Virus record (IMG/VR): IMGVR_UViG_3300025133_007463
Span: 1 to 27,756 of that record
Direction: 5' to 3' (one strand)
Length of the DNA: 27,756 bases
Source: a virus
Position numbers and translations under genes: made by a program. The notes under the pieces were generated by a model, which was not told the DNA's origin, did no database searches, and worked only from the letters and a program-made list of their open reading frames with translations. Shown piece by piece: positions 8,215 through 14,287 of this stretch (the stretch's first letter is position 1; the number at the start of each line of letters is the position of its first letter).

Positions 8215-8486
8215 ATTCTACCAAACCCCTGTTCAAGTTTCCATTGACCTGTTAAATTATAACGTATTATTGACTCTCTTAGAAAATCTTCCCAAACATG
8301 ACAAATTCTAAGACCTTCGGCACTTTCCCACCTAATATCTCCACTTTTTGTACTAAGTTTAACTTTTCGTTTTGTATTATCGTAACCTTTTAAAATCCAA
8401 TGAGCATTACTTTTACACCAATAAGGTCTAACAGTAACTTTACCTACTGATACTAAAAAAGGAATAGCTTCTTTAGGAATAATCAT
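8208..8486 (-). CDS. 92-aa ORF interrupting the DNA polymerase gene
   Basis: I do not recognise this protein. It is rich in Trp and basic residues, with segments such as VRPYWCKSNAHWILKGYDN, KRKVKLSTKSGDIRWE and HVWEDFLRESIIRY; the first half looks like beta-strands and the second helical. No HNH, GIY-YIG or LAGLIDADG motif is visible. It overlaps the exonuclease gene upstream by 4 bp (ATGA) and the polymerase gene downstream by 7 bp, so it occupies exactly the space where the polymerase gene is broken. It could be a remnant or accessory of a homing element, a polymerase accessory factor, or coding sequence that arose in an inserted segment. Coding status is likely from length and amino-acid make-up, not proven. 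Confidence 0.65.
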   Translation of the reverse strand: MIIPKEAIPFLVSVGKVTVRPYWCKSNAHWILKGYDNTKRKVKLSTKSGDIRWESAEGLRICHVWEDFLRESIIRYNLTGQWKLEQGFGRIC

Positions 8487-9481
8487 AAATCATTCACCTT
8501 TTCTGGGAAATATAACTTGACTAAATTCAATAATCCTTTTTGTACCTCTTCATCAACTATATGCATCATAACGGCGGTACATCTAATGTTTTGTGGGTTC
8601 CAACCTAATTTGTAGAGGAACTTCACATCAAATTGTGCGTTATGGAATATCTTCTTATTATTCTCGTTTTCCATTACGTTTTTCAGGAATTCTAGAAGAA
8701 CTTCTCTATCCTCACCTACAATTGGAGAGTCAAAATGGAAGACTGGGAATACCACATTATATTGCTTCGTAGATATTGCAAGGGTATGAATTTTATCTAT
8801 AGTAAAGTCTAACCCCTCAGTTTCGATATCAATTGCTATAGGCTCATCAGTTGTTAGTAGTTCTTGATAATTATCAAGTAAGCTTATATCATCAACAAAC
8901 GTATACTCTAGTTTGAACTCTTGAATGTCTACATCTAAGTTCTTATTAATAGCATTTCTAATATCAGCTTGGAAAGTAAACTTAAACTTAGGCTCCATGA
9001 TAACAGACCTAATATTAAATGCAGGTACTACAGGGATTCCCTCATATTCAAATCCTGTCCCCCTCTTATTCATTATTCCACTCTTTTTAGTAAGTAGCTT
9101 GAATGCTAAGTTACCTAATGGGATAATAAGTTTGGGTTTGACTTGATTGATAGTATGGTTGAGGTTGTCTCTACATTTATGAAAGTCCTGTGTCTCTAAT
9201 TCCTTTTCTTTAAGGGAGGGGCATTTAAATGCTGTATCAATCTCATATGAACCTCTATAGTTCAAACCCTCTAGGACGAGCTTTAAATATTCCTGCTCAT
9301 CGTAAGCCATAGCTTTAATGGCACCAAATTGATTTACAACATAACTACCAGTTAGAAATAACAGATCAGCCTCTTTTAGATTATCTCTTAGAATCTTATG
9401 CTCTGACTTGTTTTGGTTTAATACGGAACAACCTTCACATGATTTATGAAAATCATCAATAAATTTATCGAATAGATCCAT
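8483..9481 (-). CDS. UDG-like domain fused to DnaQ-like 3'-5' exonuclease (proofreading part of split polymerase)
   Basis: The 332-residue protein has two regions. Residues 1-185 look like a family 4 uracil-DNA glycosylase fold: four cysteines spaced for an iron-sulphur cluster (Cys15, Cys18, Cys87, Cys103) and KPKLIIPLGNLAFKLL near 116-130. The active-site loops look degenerate (TGSYVVNQFG at 44-53 instead of a clear GEAPG-type motif, FNIRS at 155-159 instead of HPS/HPA), so glycosylase activity is doubtful. Residues 210-332 carry Exo I AIDIETEGLD (Asp218, Glu220) and Exo II FHNAQFDVKFL (Asn281, Asp285). Exo III is missing here and is found at the start of the polymerase protein. First gene of the replication operon, preceded by a 20-bp divergent intergenic region with a promoter-like TATGAT. 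Confidence 0.83.
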   Translation of the reverse strand: MDLFDKFIDDFHKSCEGCSVLNQNKSEHKILRDNLKEADLLFLTGSYVVNQFGAIKAMAYDEQEYLKLVLEGLNYRGSYEIDTAFKCPSLKEKELETQDFHKCRDNLNHTINQVKPKLIIPLGNLAFKLLTKKSGIMNKRGTGFEYEGIPVVPAFNIRSVIMEPKFKFTFQADIRNAINKNLDVDIQEFKLEYTFVDDISLLDNYQELLTTDEPIAIDIETEGLDFTIDKIHTLAISTKQYNVVFPVFHFDSPIVGEDREVLLEFLKNVMENENNKKIFHNAQFDVKFLYKLGWNPQNIRCTAVMMHIVDEEVQKGLLNLVKLYFPEKVNDL

Positions 9482-9501
9482 TTTTTACACTATCATAAGT
9501 T
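9482..9501. promoter_or_regulatory. Divergent promoter region for exonuclease (-) and sigma factor (+) genes
   Basis: Only 20 bases separate two divergent start codons. On the plus strand TATCAT (9491-9496) is followed by 5 bases and the sigma factor ATG. On the minus strand TATGAT (9492-9497) is followed by AGTGTAAAAA and the exonuclease ATG. A -10 element so close to ATG leaves no room for a Shine-Dalgarno site on the plus side, implying a leaderless or nearly leaderless mRNA. The core on the minus strand (TATGATAGTGTA) matches that of the other divergent region (10428-10442) at 11 of 12 bases. No -35 element is evident. Confidence 0.5.
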
Positions 9502-9840
9502 ATGGCAAAATATATAGATAACAAAAGATTTGAAGAACTCATTATTGAATATCGCTCTGGAGATGTAACTAATGAGGAAGAGCTTATGAGCATGTTCTAT
9601 ACTCTTATAGGAAAGATTATTGATTCTTTTTCTTATAGTGTCCCAAAAGATGATGCATCCCAAGAATGCATTGTCTTGATACTACAAAAGTTGAAGACAT
9701 TTAACCCTGATAAGGGAAGTGCCTTCAACTTCTTCACCACTACGATTATTAATAATCTAAAGCGTCTATATACTAAAAATAAAAGATACTCAAAGAAGAT
9801 TGATAACTACATTGAGCATCTAAAAGAAGATTCACGTTAA
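9502..9840 (+). CDS. Minimal sigma-70 region 2 protein, T4 gp55-like late sigma factor
   Basis: Probable phage sigma factor directing host RNA polymerase to virion genes. The 112-residue protein has a region-2-like core: DDASQECIVLILQKLKTFNP at 50-69, then DKGSAFNFFTTTIINNLKRL at 70-89, the helix that in sigma factors binds the -10 element and beta-prime coiled coil. No region 4 is present, as in T4 gp55, and at 112 residues it is shorter than gp55 (about 185). One of only two plus-strand genes here; its 3' end overlaps the convergent thioredoxin-like gene by 9 bp. No Shine-Dalgarno sequence precedes the ATG; TATCAT sits 5 bases upstream. Another sigma-like or structural role cannot be excluded, but the F..FT..I.NN pattern is distinctive. 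Confidence 0.72.
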   Translation: MAKYIDNKRFEELIIEYRSGDVTNEEELMSMFYTLIGKIIDSFSYSVPKDDASQECIVLILQKLKTFNPDKGSAFNFFTTTIINNLKRLYTKNKRYSKKIDNYIEHLKEDSR

Positions 9841-10128
9841 TTTGTTATAAATATGGGGAAGATAATCTTCTACTAAAGTCTTCCCCTTCAATTCTACCAA
9901 AGCTGGTAGTTTACTAACTCTGAAGATAGCTGTACTATGAGGTACATCAAACGTATTAACCACATAAACATCTTTCTTCTTTTTAGAGGCTCTAACCTTA
10001 TCTAAAAGGTTATCTGACGCCTCATCCCACAAAGAGACAAATAAAAGTCTAGTAGACTCTTTTGTCTTCTTTTGTCTTTTTAGGAGGTTATTAAGTTGAG
10101 TACTTGTCTTTACGTTTAAGAGTGCCAT
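9832..10128 (-). CDS. Thioredoxin-fold protein lacking CxxC (98 aa)
   Basis: Residues 28-85 follow the thioredoxin beta-alpha-beta order: RLLFVSLWDEASDNLLDKV, a strand VYVVNTFDV, helix STAIFRV, and SKLPALVELKGK with the conserved cis-proline (Pro75) before the last strands. At the active-site position the sequence is SLWDEASDN, with no cysteine, so it cannot act as a disulphide reductase. It is therefore likely a binding module. Its start overlaps the stop of the 99-codon gene by one base, so the two form a small operon beside the sigma factor gene. Assignment rests on pattern only; the N-terminal 27 residues are basic and unassigned. Confidence 0.55.
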   Translation of the reverse strand: MALLNVKTSTQLNNLLKRQKKTKESTRLLFVSLWDEASDNLLDKVRASKKKKDVYVVNTFDVPHSTAIFRVSKLPALVELKGKTLVEDYLPHIYNKLT

Positions 10129-10427
10129 TAAATCTTCTCTACATCATCAGTAGTAACTTCTTCTACTGGCTTATGATAATCTTCTGGGTTAAGTGAACCT
10201 AATTGTTCTCTAGCTACTTCCTCAATCTGCTCTTTAAGTCTTTCAATACCATGAAAGAAAAGACTTCTAAGATATTCATCCTGGGATATAGTATCGGGCT
10301 TAGTTGTAGCCATAAAAGCTTTGAACCCTTCGGACTCTTCAGCACCTAATTTAATTGTTAATTTCATTCTATTTCTACTCCGTTCAGTTATTGTAACATT
10401 ACAATTTTTAAAAATTTGATCTGACAT
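10128..10427 (-). CDS. Hypothetical protein (99 aa), possibly ribbon-helix-helix-like
   Basis: Not recognised with confidence. Residues 20-65 read as one beta-strand (RMKLTIKLG) followed by two helices (EESEGFKAFMAT and SQDEYLRSLFFHGIERLKEQ), which resembles the ribbon-helix-helix DNA-binding layout; the tail is acidic. The start codon lies 5 bases after TATTAT on the minus strand, leaving no space for a ribosome-binding site, and shares its promoter region with the divergent nuclease gene. With the thioredoxin-like gene it forms a two-gene unit next to the sigma factor, so a transcription accessory role (as with T4 gp33) is possible but unproven. Confidence 0.68.
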   Translation of the reverse strand: MSDQIFKNCNVTITERSRNRMKLTIKLGAEESEGFKAFMATTKPDTISQDEYLRSLFFHGIERLKEQIEEVAREQLGSLNPEDYHKPVEEVTTDDVEKI

Positions 10428-10442
10428 ACACTATAATAGTCC
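10428..10442. promoter_or_regulatory. 15-bp bidirectional promoter with overlapping -10 elements
   Basis: Two divergent ATG codons are 15 bases apart. On the plus strand TATAAT (10432-10437) plus AGTCC leads to the nuclease ATG; on the minus strand TATTAT (10433-10438) plus AGTGT leads to the 99-codon gene. The two -10-like elements overlap by five bases, and both have exactly 5 bases before the ATG. Neither gene can have a Shine-Dalgarno site inside this space, so both mRNAs would start at or very near the ATG. Inference: leaderless promoters of a phage-specific class. Confidence 0.55.
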
Positions 10443-10958
10443 ATGGAAGATAATTATAACCTAGAAAATCTAAAAACTAAAAAGAGAATCAACGGAAAAC
10501 GTAAAGGTAATAAGTTTGAAAATGACTTAGCTAAAATACTTAATAAACGTTTTGACGTTAAAGAGTTTTCAAGAACTCCAGGTAGTGGAGCATACGCTAC
10601 TACACATAACTTACCTGATTACTTAACTATATATGGAGATTTAATTACTCCTCAGTACTTTAAGTTTGTTATTGAAAGCAAGAGAGGTTACAATAGTTTT
10701 AACTTATATGACTTATATGATGATACAAGCATCATTTTTAACTTTTTAGGTCAATGTGAAAAAGATTCTGAAAAAGCAAAAAAGGAGTCTTTAGTTATAC
10801 TAAAACAAGACAGAAAGAAAATTCTTGCTGCCTTGAAGACTGACCTTTTAGAAGGCCAATTAACTAATATTATTACGTTTGGTGAGTGTGGAGAATATTG
10901 CCTAGTATTACTAGATGATCTACTTGGACTCCCAAATACTTTCTTCTTTAATTATTAA
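10443..10958 (+). CDS. PD-(D/E)xK nuclease, Holliday-junction-resolvase-like
   Basis: Probable structure-specific DNA nuclease for recombination or packaging. In 171 residues: GKRKGNKFENDLAKIL at 18-33 with Glu26, SRTPGSGAY at 43-51, PDYL with Asp59, and VIESKRG with Glu78 and Lys80. This is the restriction-endonuclease-fold core (E...PD...ExK) with the R-x-P-x-SG element seen in archaeal Hjc-type resolvases. The C-terminal 70 residues are unassigned. It may replace T4 gp49 in function. It is a single-gene plus-strand unit whose 3' end overlaps the convergent 913-residue gene by 39 bp. A Hjc-like role is the best fit; a repair nuclease of the same fold is the alternative. Confidence 0.68.
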   Translation: MEDNYNLENLKTKKRINGKRKGNKFENDLAKILNKRFDVKEFSRTPGSGAYATTHNLPDYLTIYGDLITPQYFKFVIESKRGYNSFNLYDLYDDTSIIFNFLGQCEKDSEKAKKESLVILKQDRKKILAALKTDLLEGQLTNIITFGECGEYCLVLLDDLLGLPNTFFFNY

Positions 10959-13661
10959 ATCGAATAAGGTAGTTACTTTATCCTCTAACATATCACCAAA
11001 GGACTCGGTTGCTTTGTAATAGTCCATACCTCTTATATATTCTCGGTTAGCCTCTACGTTGAATTTTAGGGATGTAATAGTTTCACCCTCCATATTCTTG
11101 TTATTAAACTTATTGGCAGAGTAATATACTGAAACATAATTTAAAGGTCTACCAGTATTAGCTTCCCCAATATGAGGCCCCTTAAAGTTTATTCTGTTGT
11201 CTTTAGTGAACTCAATACTATATGGACCGACTTCAACCCCGTTTCTTCTAGCTTCTGCTTTAGACATATATAGTACGTTCTGTCCAGCATTTATAGCTTG
11301 TAGGATATTTCCTACTACATCGTATACTAATTCATTTTGAGAAACTAGATAAAGATCATTATTAGGTATATCTGTTACCTGCATTAGGGTAGGGTCAGCA
11401 CAACCACCATTCATAAGAGCCAACATAGCTAAACTATGTACGGCTTTTTTTTGTTTTATTGGGTCTGTCTGCCTCTTACTAAACACATCATACTTAAGTC
11501 TTTGTACGAACAAAGCTCCTGCAATATCTACGATATCCTTTTCTCTTAGCTCTTTGGAGTTATTAGATTTAATTTGCTTTAGGTGGAAGCTTAAACCACT
11601 TTCAAAGATATCAGAATCAATAAGGTCGTCTATAAGACCCATAATATATTTCTTCTGATCTGCTTCTAGGTTGGTACCGTCTTTATCCATCATCTTACCT
11701 AAACCAACAGAGAACAGTTTTTGTACGTCCATAAGACGAGTACCTAAATCCTCTACAATTCCATTTATAAAGGTTTCATCTAATCCAAACCTCTCCTGAT
11801 AATCGGCTGAGATTCCTTGTAAAGCTAGAGCGAACTTATCTTCTTGTCCTGTTGCAGCGTCCCTAAAAGCTTTCATCGCTTTTAAGATTCCGTCATATTT
11901 ATATCCACCTAAGTATACTGTAGTTTCCTTAGGCGAAAACATAGTCTTTAGACTGAAGTTCACGGAATCAAAACTTTCTCCCGTAGTACCAAACACATCG
12001 GCGGAAGATTTTAAAGTTTCACCAGATCCCAGGTTTCCAGTCTCTTGTTCCCTTTTAATGTGCTTATCAATCACTTCAGGGGGTACACCTTGATTAGCAA
12101 GCACCGATTCGGTGTATCCTTGAGGATAGTACTCAATAACGTCCGTTTTTGAGCCCAGGAAGATGTCCGTACCTACTTCCGACACACACCTTGGCCTACG
12201 TGCCGTTATGCCCTTAGAATTTATTTTTACGATACCTATGAGCAGGTTCTTGATCCAATCCCTTGCTTGCTCTGCTGTCCAGTCGATTGCGGCAGCTTTA
12301 TCGGCTTGTAATAGGAAATCCTTCACATCGTCGTCCGTCATACCATCAATATAACCAAAGGATTTTTTAAGTGTGTCAGTTAGGTAAACATTTTCTAAAG
12401 TGTCAATATCAGTAAGAGAATATCTAGCTACGTTATTTAGTCCTACGATTAATTCACCTCCAGCCCTATTCATAATCTCTAATAAGGTATCTCTAACATG
12501 TTCCACCATAGTCTCATTAACAAAACTATTAGAAACTAATGCGATTAACCTGGAGAACTTTTCTGATTCTAATCCTAAATGTTTAAAGGTGTACTTTATC
12601 TTATCTTCTGATATCTCTTGTATTGATGGGGCTTTCGTTGACCCTTCGTACTTATCTTTAATTTCAGTTTGAACTAACTTTAAAATATCGAACAATATTG
12701 GGCTAGCCTCTTGTGATATAGCAGCTCCATTAATACCATCATCACTATGGAATATTACAAATGATGTCTGTGGTGAATCACCTATAACAAGACTAAACTT
12801 ATCTGATATATCAAATAAAGTATTTTCATCCTCTAAGTATTTAGAAGTTTTAATTGACTCTATTAAACCGTAGTAATTATTAGCATAGAATTCAGCTTCT
12901 TCTGTAGGGATCACATAATCCTCTACTAACCTTTTAATCTTACCTTTAGATACAAAACCTTTCAAAGCCCTAAATCTAGTTGAAAGAGCCTCTTCGGTTA
13001 AATCACAAACTTGCTTGGATACATACTTCATAGAGTATGCAAACTTCTCATCCCTAGTTCCTACATCATCTTTAGCTGCCCAAGTAAAGTTTTTAAAATT
13101 ATCGTATTTGTTTTTAAGTCTGTGAAGGAAACTCTCTAAAGGCTCTACTGTTTGACAAATTACGTCTTTAATTCTTGATAAAGATTCAATATCTGGATCA
13201 ACTGGGGGTTGAAGCATTTCCCCATCAGGTCCAATTTCCCCCTCTTCATCGGACGCACCAGAAACAACATCCTCATCCCCCATCCCCTCTTGATCTTCAG
13301 GTGGAAGTAGCTTAGCCACAAATCTACCCCAAGGAGACCTTAGATCTTGAATGGACCCGATAGGCATACCATTATCATCTATTACTTTAATACCGTGAGC
13401 CCAACCATGGCCTAAACCCTTAATTACAACACCTTTATTAATAGTAGATTGGGAAGCAGATTTTTTCATCTCCAATCCAGGCATTTGAGGTACAGGTTTC
13501 CAATCATCAGTAGCGTTTGTTACTAATGTTTTAGCTGTTCCTTCCGCTGCCTGTAGCTTAGTATACATTTCAGGGTTAGTAACTTCCATATCTTCCAGAA
13601 GTACTAACCTTCTCTTTTTAAGCTGGCCGTAGCTATTTAATAAATCGTAATAGTATTGCAT
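10920..13661 (-). CDS. Large hypothetical protein (913 aa), probable virion-associated
   Basis: I do not recognise a family. The N-terminal 100 residues are mixed, followed by an acidic Gly/Asp/Glu-rich linker (about 115-150: EDQEGMGDEDVVSGASDEEG), then a long, mostly helical body. No signal peptide, membrane segment or clear enzymatic motif was found. There are scattered short Gly/Ser stretches but no long repeats. It follows the tail tube gene directly after a terminator and has its own promoter-like element: TATAAT at 13667-13672, 5 bases before the ATG. Position after sheath and tube and the large size suggest a structural or baseplate/internal virion component, which is an inference from context. 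The last 39 bp overlap the convergent nuclease gene. Confidence 0.75.
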   Translation of the reverse strand: MQYYYDLLNSYGQLKKRRLVLLEDMEVTNPEMYTKLQAAEGTAKTLVTNATDDWKPVPQMPGLEMKKSASQSTINKGVVIKGLGHGWAHGIKVIDDNGMPIGSIQDLRSPWGRFVAKLLPPEDQEGMGDEDVVSGASDEEGEIGPDGEMLQPPVDPDIESLSRIKDVICQTVEPLESFLHRLKNKYDNFKNFTWAAKDDVGTRDEKFAYSMKYVSKQVCDLTEEALSTRFRALKGFVSKGKIKRLVEDYVIPTEEAEFYANNYYGLIESIKTSKYLEDENTLFDISDKFSLVIGDSPQTSFVIFHSDDGINGAAISQEASPILFDILKLVQTEIKDKYEGSTKAPSIQEISEDKIKYTFKHLGLESEKFSRLIALVSNSFVNETMVEHVRDTLLEIMNRAGGELIVGLNNVARYSLTDIDTLENVYLTDTLKKSFGYIDGMTDDDVKDFLLQADKAAAIDWTAEQARDWIKNLLIGIVKINSKGITARRPRCVSEVGTDIFLGSKTDVIEYYPQGYTESVLANQGVPPEVIDKHIKREQETGNLGSGETLKSSADVFGTTGESFDSVNFSLKTMFSPKETTVYLGGYKYDGILKAMKAFRDAATGQEDKFALALQGISADYQERFGLDETFINGIVEDLGTRLMDVQKLFSVGLGKMMDKDGTNLEADQKKYIMGLIDDLIDSDIFESGLSFHLKQIKSNNSKELREKDIVDIAGALFVQRLKYDVFSKRQTDPIKQKKAVHSLAMLALMNGGCADPTLMQVTDIPNNDLYLVSQNELVYDVVGNILQAINAGQNVLYMSKAEARRNGVEVGPYSIEFTKDNRINFKGPHIGEANTGRPLNYVSVYYSANKFNNKNMEGETITSLKFNVEANREYIRGMDYYKATESFGDMLEDKVTTLFDLIIKEESIWESK

Positions 13662-13672
13662 GGTATATTATA
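13659..13672 (-). promoter_or_regulatory. TATAAT-N5-ATG start of the 913-aa gene
   Basis: On the minus strand TATAAT (13672-13667) is followed by ATACC and the ATG (13661-13659). This is the same spacing as at 9502 and on both strands of 10428-10442. It lies immediately after the U-tract of the upstream terminator, so termination and re-initiation occur within about 45 bp. No Shine-Dalgarno sequence is present. Confidence 0.5.
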
Positions 13673-13707
13673 GAAAAGCCCAGCCCAACTAATCATCGGG
13701 CTGGGCT
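13671..13707 (-). terminator. Rho-independent terminator after the tail tube gene
   Basis: Perfect 10-bp GC-rich inverted repeat AGCCCAGCCC (13677-13686) and GGGCTGGGCT (13698-13707) around an 11-base loop. Reading the minus strand, the hairpin is followed by TTTTCTAT. It lies 25 bp beyond the tail tube stop codon and would end the neck-sheath-tube transcript. The U-tract is short, so efficiency may be partial. Confidence 0.8.
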
Positions 13708-13732
13708 AAAAGTTGCTTTTAGTTAGTTAGGA

Positions 13733-14284
13733 TTATTCGCTATCTTGTACAATGAAATCATAACTAAAGACGCACTCAATCTCATGGAACTCATTTCTGG
13801 AATAATCCCAATCCATAGGATTCCAGGTTCTAATGAACGTACCAATATAAGTAGAGGCTGATATAGGACTTCTACAGTTATCTAATTGATAAACCTTAAT
13901 ATACCCTTTAGGAACTACATCACCATCAGAGTAGAAACATCCAGTTGTAGGATCATAAACCTTCTGGAATAATTCATAAAGTTTACTTAGTAGATTACCA
14001 TCCCTAAGGTTATCAAATGTGATAGTAAGCTCATCAGGAGTTACTTTACCAGGATAAAATACTTTATCGTTTACACGATCAACTTGAATCTTTTCAGATG
14101 CCATGCCACCTCCAGCTACTCTTTTTGCACCTAGAATAAAATTAGTATCTCCGTCAACCCCAGGAATGGAAATTTTAACTTCCCATTCATAAGCCCTGGT
14201 AGAGTCTACCAGATTAGATACTAAAGGTAACTGACCATCTTTATTGGTATTTCTTTGGTATTGGTCTTTATAAAAATCAGACAT
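13733..14284 (-). CDS. Tail tube protein (T4 gp19-like)
   Basis: Subunit of the inner tail tube through which DNA is ejected. The 183-residue length and pattern match the gp19 family: RAYEWEVKISIPGV near 30-43, ASEKIQVDRVNDKVFYPGK near 62-80, TPDELTITFDN, then GYIKVYQLDNC and a C-terminal FIRTWNPMDWDYSRNEFHEIECVFSYD, where many contractile-tail tube proteins have their conserved WP..w..l...s.e..e....fsyD block. It lies 3 bp downstream of the sheath gene, as in T4-like phages, and has a good Shine-Dalgarno AGGAG about 9 bases before the ATG. Confidence 0.88.
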   Translation of the reverse strand: MSDFYKDQYQRNTNKDGQLPLVSNLVDSTRAYEWEVKISIPGVDGDTNFILGAKRVAGGGMASEKIQVDRVNDKVFYPGKVTPDELTITFDNLRDGNLLSKLYELFQKVYDPTTGCFYSDGDVVPKGYIKVYQLDNCRSPISASTYIGTFIRTWNPMDWDYSRNEFHEIECVFSYDFIVQDSE

Positions 14285-14287
14285 AAA

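Noticed and set aside
8209-8488. Group I intron in the DNA polymerase gene
   Set aside because: Border bases (U before, G at end) fit, and joining restores the frame, but I found no P7/S-type core sequence and the 277-base segment is nearly all one plausible ORF. Kept only as an alternative within a finding.
9482-10442. tRNA or small RNA genes in the regulatory island
   Set aside because: Intergenic spaces are only 20 and 15 bp, and I saw no cloverleaf or stable hairpin.
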